Positions 26,101 to 35,103 of a DNA stretch of 64,000 nucleotides are shown piece by piece (positions within the stretch are counted from its first letter, which is position 1; every line of letters starts with the position of its first letter). The stretch spans positions 186,001-250,000 of the forward strand of contig NZ_JAMSLR010000004.1 of assembly GCF_023806485.1 (NCBI RefSeq). The letters run 5' to 3'. The notes beneath the pieces are model-generated. The model was given only the letters and a program-made list of their open reading frames with translations, made no database searches and was not told where the DNA came from. The position numbers were made by a program, and so were the translations under genes. The DNA comes from Thermalbibacter longus. Lineage in GTDB: Bacteria; Chloroflexota; Chloroflexia; Thermomicrobiales; Thermomicrobiaceae.

Positions 26101-27522
26101 ATGAGTGAGCGATCGACACCGCTGGATCTTCGAGGCAAGCGCGTGTTGGTGATGGGCCTCGGCACCCGCAGCGGCGGGTTGGGAGTGACCCGCTGGCTCG
26201 TGGCCCAGGGAGCCGAGGTCACGGTGACCGACCTCAGGCCGGCGGATGCGCTCCGACCGAGCGTCGATGCGCTCGCCGATCTGCCGGTGCGCCTGGTTCT
26301 CGGCGAGCACCGGCGCGAGGACTTCGAGCAGGCCGAGATCGTAGTCCGGAACCCGGCCGTGCCAGTGGACTCGCCGTGGCTGGCGCTCGCGCGGGCGGCC
26401 GGCGCGCGAGTCGAGATGGAGATGTCGCTGTTCTTCCGCGCCTGCCCAGCGCCGATCATCGGGGTGACTGGCACGAAGGGCAAAACGACCACCGCCACGC
26501 TCTGCGCCGAGATCTTGAAGAGCTGGCGCCCCGATACGGTTCTGGCGGGCAACCTCGGGCGCTCAGCGTTGGAGACGCTGCCGGCGATCACGCCAGAGAC
26601 ACCGGTCGTGCTGGAGCTCTCGAGCTGGCAGCTCGAAGGACTGGCTGAGCACGCCATGAGCCCGCACATTGCCGTACTGACGATGATCAGCGAGGATCAC
26701 TTAGATCGCTACCCCTCGATGGAGGCGTACATCGAGGCGAAGTGCCACATCGCGCGCTTCCAGGCACCGGTTGACTGGTTCGTCGTCAACCAGGAGGAGC
26801 CCCGGGCCTGGAGCTGTCGTCGCGCTGGGGCCGGCACCGTGGTACCGTTCGGCCCTGACACTGGAGACTCGACTGGCGCTTTCCTGGTGAATGACCGGCT
26901 GGTCTGGCGCTTCGCCGGGAAGGAGCACGAGATCTGCCGGCGGGACGAGCTGCCGCTCCCCGGAGACCACGTGGTGCCCAACGCGCTGGCTGCCATCGCC
27001 GCGGCTTGCCTGCGCGGCGCTGGCCCGGAGCATGCCCGGGAGGGCCTCTTGCGGGCGCAACCGGTGCCTCACCGGCTAGAGCACGTCGCGACCGTCAGTG
27101 GGGTGGACTTCGTCAACGACTCGGCGGCGACGGCTCCAGCCGCGGTGCTTGCCGCTCTCGCGACGTACCGGCAGCGCCCGGTCGTCCTGATCGCGGGGGG
27201 AGCCGACAAGGGGGTCGACCTGCGCCCGCTCGCGCAGGAGATCGCCGCGCAGGCGCGCGCGGTCGTCCTGCTCGCCGGTACCGCGACGCCGGCCTTCCAC
27301 GACGCTCTGCGCGCGGCCGGGGCCGGTGTCTACGGCCCATGCGGGTCGATGGACGAGGCGGTCGAGATCGCGGCCCGGCTGGCCCGTGCCGGGGACGTGG
27401 TGTTGCTCTCGCCCGGGTGCGCCAGCTTCGGTCTCTTCCGAGACGAGTTTCACCGTGGGGAGTCCTTCCGAGAGGCGGTGCGGCGGCTAGCGATGGCCGC
27501 GACTGCGGGGAAGGAGACGTGA
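26101..27522 (+). CDS. murD: UDP-MurNAc-L-alanine--D-glutamate ligase
   Basis: A 473-aa Mur ligase. The N-terminal Rossmann part starts GKRVLVMGLGTRSGG. The ATP loop is GVTGTKGKTTTAT, the ELSSWQLEG segment is typical of MurD, and the C-terminal domain has LSPGCASFGLFRDEFHRGESF. The conserved NDSKATN of many MurD proteins reads NDSAATAP, a variant found in some lineages. It starts 9 bases after mraY, and ftsW overlaps its stop (GTGA). Confidence 0.95.
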   Translation: MSERSTPLDLRGKRVLVMGLGTRSGGLGVTRWLVAQGAEVTVTDLRPADALRPSVDALADLPVRLVLGEHRREDFEQAEIVVRNPAVPVDSPWLALARAAGARVEMEMSLFFRACPAPIIGVTGTKGKTTTATLCAEILKSWRPDTVLAGNLGRSALETLPAITPETPVVLELSSWQLEGLAEHAMSPHIAVLTMISEDHLDRYPSMEAYIEAKCHIARFQAPVDWFVVNQEEPRAWSCRRAGAGTVVPFGPDTGDSTGAFLVNDRLVWRFAGKEHEICRRDELPLPGDHVVPNALAAIAAACLRGAGPEHAREGLLRAQPVPHRLEHVATVSGVDFVNDSAATAPAAVLAALATYRQRPVVLIAGGADKGVDLRPLAQEIAAQARAVVLLAGTATPAFHDALRAAGAGVYGPCGSMDEAVEIAARLARAGDVVLLSPGCASFGLFRDEFHRGESFREAVRRLAMAATAGKET

Positions 27523-28880
27523 TCTTGGGGCGCCTGCTGGTGCGACCATTCGTGGCCCTGCTTCGCCCGCCCGGAGAACGGCGTCGCCTGCACGAGCCTG
27601 ACCTGTGGTTGCTGGCGACGCTGCTGGTGCTGGTCATGTTCGGCACGGTCATGGTGTTCAGCGCCAGCTTTGCCCTTGGGGTGCGCCAGCCAGGCAGCAA
27701 CGGCTACAGCTACCTGATTCGCCACCTGCTCTGGCTCGCGGTCGGGCTGGTCGGCATGACGGTGGCCTATCTCATCGACTACCGCGTGTGGCGCCGCGTC
27801 TCGCTGCTGGGGATGGTGCTGGCCCTGGGGCTGCTGGCCCTGGTGCTGGTACCAGGGATTGGCGTCGAGATCTGGGGCGCGCAGCGGTGGATCCGCATCG
27901 GGCCGCTCTCCATCCAGCCGGCTGAGCTGGCCAAGCTGGCGCTGGTCATCTACCTGGCCGACTGGCTCGCCCAGAAGGGGGTGCGGATTCGACAGTTCAG
28001 CTACGGGCTGGTGCCGTTTACCCTGCTGATTGGCCTGCTCGTCGGCCTCGTGATGCTCCAGCCTGACCTGGGTAGCTCGACCATCCTCGCTGTCATCGGA
28101 ATCAGCATGTTCTTCGTGGCTGGCGCGCCGCTGTTCCAGTTTGCCTTGCTGCTCGTGTCGGGAGCAGCCGCGTTCCTGATGCTCGCGCTGAGCGCGCCGT
28201 ACCGGAGAGACCGCCTTCTGTTGTTTCTGAGCCCAGATAGGGATCTCCTCGACCCGGAAAGCAAGCTTCTCGGCTTGGGCTGGCAGATCGCCCAAGCGCG
28301 GCTCGCGTTCGGCAGTGGAGGACTGTTCGGGGTAGGCCTGGGAGCGAGCCGGCAAAAGTTTCTCTGGCTCTTCGCCGCCCATAGCGATGCCATTTTCGCA
28401 GTTATCGGGGAGGAGCTGGGGTTGGTCGGCTGCCTTTTCGTGATCGGGCTCTTTCTCTTCCTCGCCTGGCGCGGGTACCGGGTTGCCCGCAAGGCGCCCG
28501 ATAGCTTCGGCTCCCTTCTGGCTGTCGGGATTACTACCTGGGTGATTGCCCAGGCCGCTATCAATATCGGCGGGATCACCTCGACGATCCCGTTCACGGG
28601 CATCCCGCTCCCGTTCCTGAGCTACGGTGGATCCTCGCTCGCAGTAACCCTCATCGCGATGGGTATTTTGTTGAACATCTCGCGAGCGACGGTTCGGACC
28701 CGCGAGCGCGAATCATCCGAGGGAGCTGCCGTGCTGCGGCCGGAGAGAGTCCCCGCCGGTACCCAGGCATGGCCGGAACCGAGCGGAGTGCCTGTCCATC
28801 GCGGCGCGGCGATTCGCGGCACGTTCGGTCGCGGCCGGCGTGCGCGTTCACGCCGCTGGGTACGGAGTGCCGGGCCATGA
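27519..28880 (+). CDS. ftsW: SEDS peptidoglycan glycosyltransferase FtsW
   Basis: About 453 aa with ten predicted transmembrane helices, the SEDS polymerase that acts with FtsI at the septum. Key blocks are VMVFSASFALG, GAQRWIRIGPLSIQPAELAKLALVIYLA, LVMLQPDLGSSTIL (catalytic Asp region), FGVGLGASRQKFLWLFAAHSDAIFAVIGEELGL and the end PFTGIPLPFLSYGGSSL. A cytoplasmic tail of about 70 residues, rich in Arg and Pro, extends past the family core. The GTG start overlaps murD, and its stop overlaps murC (ATGA), where murG would normally lie between the two genes. Confidence 0.95.
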   Translation: MILGRLLVRPFVALLRPPGERRRLHEPDLWLLATLLVLVMFGTVMVFSASFALGVRQPGSNGYSYLIRHLLWLAVGLVGMTVAYLIDYRVWRRVSLLGMVLALGLLALVLVPGIGVEIWGAQRWIRIGPLSIQPAELAKLALVIYLADWLAQKGVRIRQFSYGLVPFTLLIGLLVGLVMLQPDLGSSTILAVIGISMFFVAGAPLFQFALLLVSGAAAFLMLALSAPYRRDRLLLFLSPDRDLLDPESKLLGLGWQIAQARLAFGSGGLFGVGLGASRQKFLWLFAAHSDAIFAVIGEELGLVGCLFVIGLFLFLAWRGYRVARKAPDSFGSLLAVGITTWVIAQAAINIGGITSTIPFTGIPLPFLSYGGSSLAVTLIAMGILLNISRATVRTRERESSEGAAVLRPERVPAGTQAWPEPSGVPVHRGAAIRGTFGRGRRARSRRWVRSAGP

Positions 28881-30268
28881 TGCTGCGCTGGCCGCCGAAC
28901 CTTGCCCATCTCCAACCTCCAGCTCACGTCCACTTTATCGGCCTGGGCGGGATCGGCATGAGCGGACTGGCCCGCATGCTGGCGCAGCTCGGGTACCGGG
29001 TTAGCGGTTGCGACGCGGCCGACTCACCGCTGCTCGAGACGCTGCGAGCCGAAGGGATCATCGTCCACCTGGGTCACGACCCGGCACATGTCCAGGACGC
29101 GGATCTCGTCGTTATAACCTCCGCCGTTCATGCTGCCCATCCTGAGGTCACTGCGGCGGTCACTCGCCGGCGACCGGTGGTTAAGCGGGCTGCACTGCTG
29201 GGCTGGCTGACCGCCGGCACAACCTGTGTCGCGGTGGCGGGAACACATGGGAAGTCCACTACGGCCGGGATGATTTCCCTGATTCTAGAGCGAGCGGGAT
29301 TGTCGCCGTCTTTCGCGGTCGGCGCCGAAGTGCGCGACCTCGGCGCGAATGCGCGGCTCGGTAGCGGAGCAGCCTTCGTCGTCGAGGCGGACGAGTACGA
29401 CTACAGCTTCCTGCACCTCGAGCCAGAGGTCGCGGTGGTACTGAACATCGAGCATGACCATCCTGACCTCTTTCCTACGCAAGCGGCCGTGGAGGCTGCC
29501 TTTCGACGCTTCCTAGAGCGCGTTCGGCCGGGCGGTTCAGTCGTCCTCTCTCGGGATGATCCCGGCGGTCGACGCCTGGCGCACGCGCTGGCCCGTTGCG
29601 AGGTGCGCACGGTGACGTTCGGGACGAGCGAGCTGGCCGACTGGCGGGTTACCGGTGAGGTGAATCCTGTCCTTGCCGGGCCGGGTGGGAGAAGCTGGAA
29701 CTTGGGGCTTCGAGTGCCGGGCTGGCACAATCGTTTGAACGCGGCAGCGGCGGTAGCGGCGGCTGCTGCGCTGGGCGTCGATCCGGAGACGAGCCTCCGG
29801 GCGCTGGAAGCGTTCTCCGGCGTCGGGCGCCGGTTCGAACTCTGGGGACAGGGCCAGGGGATTGCGGTGATCGTCGATTACGCTCATCACCCGAGCGAGA
29901 TACGCGCCACAATCGCGGCGGCCCGAGAGCGCTACCCCGATGCCCGTCTCTGGGTGATCTTCCAGCCGCATACCTATAGCCGTACCCGCGCCTTTTTCAG
30001 CGATTTCGCAGCCGCGCTGGGACTGGCCGATCAGACGATCCTGACACCGGTGTACGCGGCCCGTGAGGCGGATCCTGGCGATGTCTCGCTCGAGCGCCTG
30101 GCGCTCCGCATCGAGCCAGGACCGGCGCGGTTGGCCGCGAGTCCCCAGGCGGCTGCCGAGCTCGTGGCCGAGCTGGCGGGGCCAGGGGATGTCGTGCTGG
30201 TCCTCGGGGCTGGCGATGTCTGGAAGGCCGCCCCGGCCCTGCTCGAGTACCTGGGAGGAAGCGCGTGA
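28877..30268 (+). CDS. murC: UDP-N-acetylmuramate--L-alanine ligase
   Basis: A 463-aa Mur ligase adding the first residue of the peptide stem. The N-terminal UDP-binding motif is HFIGLGGIGMSGLARML. The ATP loop reads AGTHGKSTTAGM, with Ser where most have Thr. Also present are VEADEYDYSFLHLEP, NIEHDHPD, and VDYAHHPSEIRATI with FQPHTYSRT. The start at 28877 uses the ATGA overlap with ftsW. The open frame extends upstream to 28769 but overlaps the ftsW tail. Confidence 0.96.
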   Translation: MMLRWPPNLAHLQPPAHVHFIGLGGIGMSGLARMLAQLGYRVSGCDAADSPLLETLRAEGIIVHLGHDPAHVQDADLVVITSAVHAAHPEVTAAVTRRRPVVKRAALLGWLTAGTTCVAVAGTHGKSTTAGMISLILERAGLSPSFAVGAEVRDLGANARLGSGAAFVVEADEYDYSFLHLEPEVAVVLNIEHDHPDLFPTQAAVEAAFRRFLERVRPGGSVVLSRDDPGGRRLAHALARCEVRTVTFGTSELADWRVTGEVNPVLAGPGGRSWNLGLRVPGWHNRLNAAAAVAAAAALGVDPETSLRALEAFSGVGRRFELWGQGQGIAVIVDYAHHPSEIRATIAAARERYPDARLWVIFQPHTYSRTRAFFSDFAAALGLADQTILTPVYAAREADPGDVSLERLALRIEPGPARLAASPQAAAELVAELAGPGDVVLVLGAGDVWKAAPALLEYLGGSA

Positions 30269-31206
30269 CCGAAGCCATCAGGGTGCCCACTGAGCGGGGG
30301 GTGCTCACGATCAAGCGTGACCAACTGATGTCGCTGCACACGACGTTCCGCATCGGCGGGCCGGCTGACTTCCTGACGCGGGCCGGATCCGAGCCGGAGC
30401 TGCTGGCAGCGATCGACTGGGCCGAGCGCCACGATCTGCCGGTCACGGTCATCGGTGGTGGCAGCAACCTGCTCGTGGGCGATCGAGGCATCCGTGGACT
30501 GGTGATCCTGGCGCGTACGCCGGGGAGTGCCCTCGACGGGCACGTCGACCTCGCCGTGGAGGGTGAGCGCGCGCGGCTGACGGTGCCGGCCCAGGCGCCG
30601 ATCTCCTGGCTCGGGCACTTCACCGCCTCGCGCGGGTGGGCTGGGCTCGAGTGGGCCGCTGGTTTGCCAGGCGTGGTCGGCGGGGCGGTGGTCAACAATG
30701 CGGGTGCTCATGGCGGGGAAATGGCCGATCACCTCACCAGCGTAGAGCTGCTCGACCTTGCGGAAAGGCGGGTCACGCGTTGGAGCCGCGAGCAGCTCCA
30801 GGCGCGCTACCGGTACACCGTGCTCAAGTTCGAGCCCCGCCCGCGGCGCTGGGTCGTGCTCCGGGCGACGTTCGAGCTACCCCCGGGCGAACGGGAGGAA
30901 CTCACCGCCAGGGCGGCCTCGTACGCGCAGTGGCGCCGGCAGGCCCAGCCCTCCGGCGCGTGCGCCGGATCGGTGTTCACGAATCCTCCGGGGACATACG
31001 CTGGCTATCTCATCGAGCAGGCCGGGCTCAAAGGGCGCCAGGTCGGCGGCGTGCGCGTCTCGGAGCTCCACGGTAATTTCTTCATCAACACCGGAAACGC
31101 CACGGCGGCCGACGTGCGAGCGTTGATCGCGCTGATCCAGGAGGAGGTCTTTCGCCGGTTCGGCATCGAGCTCGTGCCGGAGATCGAAGAGATAGGAGAA
31201 GCCTGA
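30265..31206 (+). CDS. murB: UDP-N-acetylenolpyruvoylglucosamine reductase
   Basis: A 313-aa FAD enzyme that reduces enolpyruvyl-UDP-GlcNAc to UDP-MurNAc. The FAD domain has HTTFRIGGPADF, VIGGGSNLLVGD and GLEWAAGLPGVVGGAVVNNAGAHGGE. The catalytic Ser is in CAGSVFTNPPG, and the C-terminal substrate part has GRQVGGVRVSELHGNFFIN. The GTG start overlaps murC (GTGA) and GGGAGGAA lies just upstream. Confidence 0.96.
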   Translation: MTEAIRVPTERGVLTIKRDQLMSLHTTFRIGGPADFLTRAGSEPELLAAIDWAERHDLPVTVIGGGSNLLVGDRGIRGLVILARTPGSALDGHVDLAVEGERARLTVPAQAPISWLGHFTASRGWAGLEWAAGLPGVVGGAVVNNAGAHGGEMADHLTSVELLDLAERRVTRWSREQLQARYRYTVLKFEPRPRRWVVLRATFELPPGEREELTARAASYAQWRRQAQPSGACAGSVFTNPPGTYAGYLIEQAGLKGRQVGGVRVSELHGNFFINTGNATAADVRALIALIQEEVFRRFGIELVPEIEEIGEA

Positions 31207-31207
31207 C

Positions 31208-32326
31208 ATGGCACGCAGGATTCGCGTCGGCGTCATCTTCGGCGGTCGATCTGGCGAGCACGACGTCTCGCTGCGGTCGGCGCAGGCTGTCATGCGGGCG
31301 ATCGACCCCGAGCGGTTCGAGGTCGTCCCCATCGGGATCACGCGCGAGGGGCGCTGGCTGGTCGGTGGAGACCCGCTCCGTGCCCTGGCTGCGTGCTCTC
31401 GCCTGCCGTTGGAACTGGAGCCGGGCGAGGTAGAGGAAGTCGAGAAGACGACGCTGCCGGCGAGGTTGGACTCGCAGTCGCTTGCGGTAACCGAGCCCAC
31501 CTGGGCACGCACCGTGGATGTCGTCTTTCCGGTGCTGCACGGGCCGAACGGCGAAGATGGCATGGTGCAGGGGTTGCTGGAACTGGCGGACATCCCCTAC
31601 GTTGGCTGTGGCGTGCTCGCCTCAGCCGTAGCGATGGACAAGCCGACAGCGAAGCGCCTGTTCGCTCAATCCGGCCTGCCGATCGCCCGCTGGTTCGCTT
31701 TCACCTGGCGAGAGTGGGTGCGCGAGCCGCGAGCGATCGCTGAGCGCGTAGAGCGGGAGTTCGGCTACCCGTGCTTCGTCAAGCCGGCCAACCTCGGCTC
31801 GAGCGTCGGCGTGACCAAGGTGCATGCTCCTGAGGAACTCCCAGCGGCTATCGAGGAGGCGAACCGCTATGACCGCAAGATCGTCATCGAGGAGGCGATC
31901 GACGCGCGCGAGCTCGAAGTCAGCGTGCTCGGGAACGACGACCCGATTGCCTCGATCGTCGGCGAGATCGTGCCGTCGCGGGAGTTTTACGACTACGAGG
32001 CGAAGTACGTGGACGACCGGTCGCAACTGCTGATACCGGCGCCGATCACGGAAGAGCAGGCGGAGACGGCGCGTTCGATGGCCGTGGCTGCCTTCAAGGC
32101 GATCGACGCGGCCGGAATGGCGAGGGTCGACTTCTTCCTGGAGCGGCCGACCGGGCGGATCCTTGTCAACGAGATCAATACGATTCCCGGCTTCACGGCC
32201 ATCAGCATGTACCCCAAGCTCTGGGAAGCTAGCGGGCTCTCGTTCCGTGACCTGGTCACCCGGCTCATCGAACTGGCGCTGGAGCGACACCAGGAGCGGG
32301 CAGCCCGGTGCCAGACATGGACGTAG
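31208..32326 (+). CDS. ddl: D-alanine--D-alanine ligase
   Basis: A 372-aa ATP-grasp enzyme that makes the D-Ala-D-Ala dipeptide for MurF. It begins VGVIFGGRSGEHDVSLRSA and contains FPVLHGPNGEDGMVQGLLEL, PCFVKPANLGSSVGVTKV, DFFLERPTGRILVNEINTIPGFTAISMYPKLWEASG. The Tyr/Phe position that predicts D-Lac or D-Ser variants was not examined in detail; the EYDYEAKY-like segment (YDYEAKYVDD) is the D-Ala type. AGGAGA lies upstream of the ATG, one base after the murB stop. Confidence 0.96.
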   Translation: MARRIRVGVIFGGRSGEHDVSLRSAQAVMRAIDPERFEVVPIGITREGRWLVGGDPLRALAACSRLPLELEPGEVEEVEKTTLPARLDSQSLAVTEPTWARTVDVVFPVLHGPNGEDGMVQGLLELADIPYVGCGVLASAVAMDKPTAKRLFAQSGLPIARWFAFTWREWVREPRAIAERVEREFGYPCFVKPANLGSSVGVTKVHAPEELPAAIEEANRYDRKIVIEEAIDARELEVSVLGNDDPIASIVGEIVPSREFYDYEAKYVDDRSQLLIPAPITEEQAETARSMAVAAFKAIDAAGMARVDFFLERPTGRILVNEINTIPGFTAISMYPKLWEASGLSFRDLVTRLIELALERHQERAARCQTWT

Positions 32327-33060
32327 GTCATCCCATAGCCGGCAGAGCGCGTCGGCGCTCGCGCGGTCGGTTCAGTCGCTTCCTGCTCCGCGGAACCGTC
32401 ACTGGTCGCTTGCCTGCCTTCCTGCTGGCAGTCGGGCTGAGCGTGCTGGCAGCCGGCTTCTTGGGTGCAGAGGACTACACCGTCCGGTCGGTCAGGGTCT
32501 ATGGAAACCAGCTCGCGTTCGTGGACACGATCGTGGCGAGCAGCGGGGCTCTCGGGCAGCCGATCTTCTGGCTCGATACCGGGGCGGTCGCGCAGCGCGT
32601 TGCCGAGCATCCGGCCGTGGCTGCCGCGGAGGTGCGGGCCGAGTTTCCGGATCAGCTCGTGATCCGGCTGCGTGAGCGCGAGCCAGCGGTCGTCTGGCGC
32701 CAGGGTGAGCAGACAGTGCTCGTAGATCGAGACGGGTGGGTGATTGCCACCGCGGATCGGCCGGAGTTGCCACACATCGAGCAGGTCGACGGCCGATTAC
32801 CGTCTCCAGGTGAGCGATTGCCTGCCAGTATCGTGCAGGCGGTCACCGTCCTGCGCGAGCGGCTCGGTGGGCAGGCGCGGGCGTTCGAGTATTCAGCGCG
32901 AGCCGGGGTCAGCGTCTATCTGACTGATGGCCGGATCGTTCATTTCGGCACAGCCGAGCGCTTGCCGGAGCAGATCCAGGTATTGAACGCGATCGAGCAG
33001 GCGGGGGTGAGCTGGGGCAATCTGGATCTCCGTGACCCGGAGCGGCCTGTGCTCTGGTGA
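32308..33060 (+). CDS. ftsQ: Cell division protein FtsQ/DivIB
   Basis: A 250-aa bitopic protein. The Arg-rich cytoplasmic start is followed by one membrane helix (LPAFLLAVGLSVLAAGFL, about 34-51), then a POTRA domain (YTVRSVRVYGNQLAFVDTIV) and the beta domain with REREPAVVWRQ, VLVDRDGWVI and the C-terminal strand. It bridges FtsL and the septal enzymes. The GTG at 32308 lies inside the ddl end; an ATG at 32317 is an alternative. ftsA, which often follows, is absent. Confidence 0.9.
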   Translation: MPDMDVGHPIAGRARRRSRGRFSRFLLRGTVTGRLPAFLLAVGLSVLAAGFLGAEDYTVRSVRVYGNQLAFVDTIVASSGALGQPIFWLDTGAVAQRVAEHPAVAAAEVRAEFPDQLVIRLREREPAVVWRQGEQTVLVDRDGWVIATADRPELPHIEQVDGRLPSPGERLPASIVQAVTVLRERLGGQARAFEYSARAGVSVYLTDGRIVHFGTAERLPEQIQVLNAIEQAGVSWGNLDLRDPERPVLW

Positions 33061-33122
33061 GCGCAGCGATCACAGAGGGGCTGGGGCAGATGAGCACAGC
33101 TACACGAGGAGGGAAAGCCCAG

Positions 33123-33150
33123 TTTACACCCGCGGAGTCTGTGCTATACT
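33123..33150 (+). promoter_or_regulatory. ftsZ promoter
   Basis: TTTACA (33123-33128) and TATACT (33145-33150) are 16 bases apart, and TGC immediately precedes the -10, making it an extended -10 as well. Transcription would start near 33157, leaving a leader of about 280 nt. This is the strongest promoter match in the window. Confidence 0.75.
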
Positions 33151-33346
33151 GCGACATATACCACAGTGGCGGGATGGGAACGAGCGGGAACCGGTCGCAC
33201 CGTACAGTCAGCGCTTGCCGAAACTGGTTCCAGGATCTGCTGGTGGGCGAGGGAGACACGTGCCACCTCGTTCGAACATGGTTCGCGAGCGACCGGAACC
33301 GGGGATGGGAGCGAGGATCCGGGGCCAGGTAGGGTGTGCCTGAGCT

Positions 33347-33378
33347 GGCCGTGAGGCGAAGCCCGACCGCGCACGGCC
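33347..33378 (+). promoter_or_regulatory. Hairpin in the ftsZ leader
   Basis: GGCCGTG (33347-33353) pairs perfectly with CACGGCC (33372-33378) around an 18-base loop, about 60 bases before the ftsZ start. No T-run follows, so attenuation is not indicated. A role in message stability or translation is possible. Confidence 0.35.
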
Positions 33379-33439
33379 ACGGTGCGGTAGAGTGTTGGGC
33401 GGGGAGCTGGGGCGCGTTCGAGGCTAGTGGAGGTTGGGC

Positions 33440-34543
33440 ATGTTCAGCGCGCACGACGAGGAATTCACCTCGAACAACTTCGCGCGGATCAAGGTCATCG
33501 GCGTTGGTGGTGCTGGGGGCAACGCCATCAATCGGATGATCGAAGCCGGTCTCGATGGCGTGGAGTTTATCGCGATCAACACCGATGCACAGGCGCTGTT
33601 GAATTCGTTGAGTCCGCTGACCATCCGGATCGGCGACAAGCTCACCAAGGGTCTGGGTGCCGGAGGGCGGCCGGAGATCGGCGAGCGGGCGGCTGAGGAG
33701 AGCGCTGATACCCTTGCTGAGGCCGTTCGCGGCGCGGATATGGTGTTTATCACCGCCGGCATGGGTGGCGGCACGGGTACGGGCGCCTCGCCGATCATCG
33801 CCCGCCTGGCTCGTGAGGCCGGCGCATTGACCGTCGGTATCGTGACCAAGCCCTTCGACTTCGAAGGGGCGAAACGGCGCCGGATCGCCGATGAAGGCAT
33901 TGCGGTGCTGAGGGAGCACGTAGACGCGCTGATCACGATCCCCAATCAGCGACTGGTTACCTTCGTCGATCCCAAGACGCCGTTCTCCGAGGCGTTCCGG
34001 ATCGCCGACGATGTCCTCCGGCAGGGTATCCAGGGAATCTCCGAGCTGATTACCAAGCCAGGATTGATCAATCTGGACTTCGCTGATGTCAAGACAATCC
34101 TGCGCGATGCCGGCTCGGCGTTGATGGCCATTGGCCGCGGGACAGGCGAGAACCGCTGTGTGGATGCGGCTCGTGCCGCGATCGAGAGCCCGCTGCTGGA
34201 GCTGGGCATCGACGGAGCCACGCGGGTGCTCTACAACATCACTGGTGGCCCAGACCTCTCGATGGCTGAGGTGAGCGAGGCGGCGGAAGTCATCCGCGCG
34301 ACCGTCGATGAGGAAGCCGAAATTATCTTTGGCGCTAACCCAGATGAAGCCATGGGACGCGATGTGACGATCACCCTGATCGCGGCGGGTTTCACTGGAA
34401 CCGGTCAGCAGCGGCGGACTCGACCGACCGAGCGGCGCTTCCGCTCGGAGATGGCTCGCACGCAGGCCCCGCCGCGCACCCCGATCCTGCCGGACGACGA
34501 GTGGTCGGAGCCGTCAATTTTGCGTTTCCTGCGCGACCGGTGA
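33440..34543 (+). CDS. ftsZ: Cell division GTPase FtsZ
   Basis: A 367-aa tubulin homologue that forms the Z-ring. The N-terminal GTP-binding part has [16 protein letters not shown] and the tubulin signature G109-GGTGTG115. The T7 loop shows [13 protein letters not shown], and the core ends near residue 320. A short linker and the conserved C-terminal peptide [11 protein letters not shown] remain for binding membrane anchors, although FtsA is not encoded next to it, so SepF or another anchor must serve. GGAGGT lies 5 bases before the ATG. It has its own promoter. Confidence 0.97.
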   Translation: MFSAHDEEFTSNNFARIKVIGVGGAGGNAINRMIEAGLDGVEFIAINTDAQALLNSLSPLTIRIGDKLTKGLGAGGRPEIGERAAEESADTLAEAVRGADMVFITAGMGGGTGTGASPIIARLAREAGALTVGIVTKPFDFEGAKRRRIADEGIAVLREHVDALITIPNQRLVTFVDPKTPFSEAFRIADDVLRQGIQGISELITKPGLINLDFADVKTILRDAGSALMAIGRGTGENRCVDAARAAIESPLLELGIDGATRVLYNITGGPDLSMAEVSEAAEVIRATVDEEAEIIFGANPDEAMGRDVTITLIAAGFTGTGQQRRTRPTERRFRSEMARTQAPPRTPILPDDEWSEPSILRFLRDR

Positions 34544-34625
34544 TGCGTGCGTGGATTCTTCGGGTGGGATACCGCTGAGCATGGCGCCGCGTCGCACGCG
34601 AGGAGCATGAGTCGAGGAAAAGGCT

Positions 34626-35099
34626 GTGCGCTGTCCCTACTGCGGTGCTCGAGACAGTCGCGTCATCGACTCCCGTGAACTCGGGGCCGGTGACAGCATC
34701 CGTCGCCGGCGAGAATGCCCTACCTGCGGCCGGCGCTTTACCACATACGAGCGGGTCGAGCCGAGCGGGCTCATGGTCATTAAGCGAGATGGGCGACGGG
34801 AGGAGTTCGACAGCCGCAAGCTGCGAGACAAGCTGCGACTAGCGCTGACCAAGCGCCCGGTTTCCCAGGAGGAAGTCGACCGCATTGTCGCGACCGTCGA
34901 GCGCGAGCTGCTCGCAATGGGCACGGTCGAAGTTCCGAGCACGGTGATCGGTGAGATCGTGCTTCGCGAGCTGAAAGAGCTGGACGAGGTGGCATACATT
35001 CGTTTTGCCTCGGTCTACCGGCGCTTCGCTGACCTCGAAGACCTTCGCCGGGAGATGGAGGCGCTCGGCGGGCGGCGCAGCGAAAGCGTCAGCTCGTGA
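34626..35099 (+). CDS. nrdR: Transcriptional repressor NrdR
   Basis: A 157-aa repressor of ribonucleotide reductase genes. The zinc ribbon has C3-PYC6 and C31-PTC34, and the ATP-cone follows from about residue 49 (MVIKRDGRREEFDSRKLRDKLRLAL). ATP or dATP binding to the cone changes its oligomeric state on NrdR boxes. No ribonucleotide reductase genes are in the window. It starts at GTG 34626, 82 bases after ftsZ, and probably shares its message. Confidence 0.95.
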   Translation: MRCPYCGARDSRVIDSRELGAGDSIRRRRECPTCGRRFTTYERVEPSGLMVIKRDGRREEFDSRKLRDKLRLALTKRPVSQEEVDRIVATVERELLAMGTVEVPSTVIGEIVLRELKELDEVAYIRFASVYRRFADLEDLRREMEALGGRRSESVSS

Positions 35100-35103
35100 T
35101 CTC

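Larger units (their letters stand above)
33061..33439. other. ftsQ-ftsZ intergenic region with promoter and long leader
   Basis: These 379 bases occupy the place where ftsA is found in many cell-division clusters. A 91-codon frame (33057-33332, GTGA overlap with ftsQ) has codon choices unlike its neighbours, with many A- and T-ending codons, and no family resemblance. The region is better explained as the ftsZ promoter and its 280-nt leader. Confidence 0.6.

Noticed and set aside
33057-33332. 91-codon frame overlapping the ftsQ stop, at the ftsA position
   Set aside because: The overlap is attractive, but codons end in A or T far more than in neighbours, the ftsZ promoter lies inside it, and the protein resembles nothing known.
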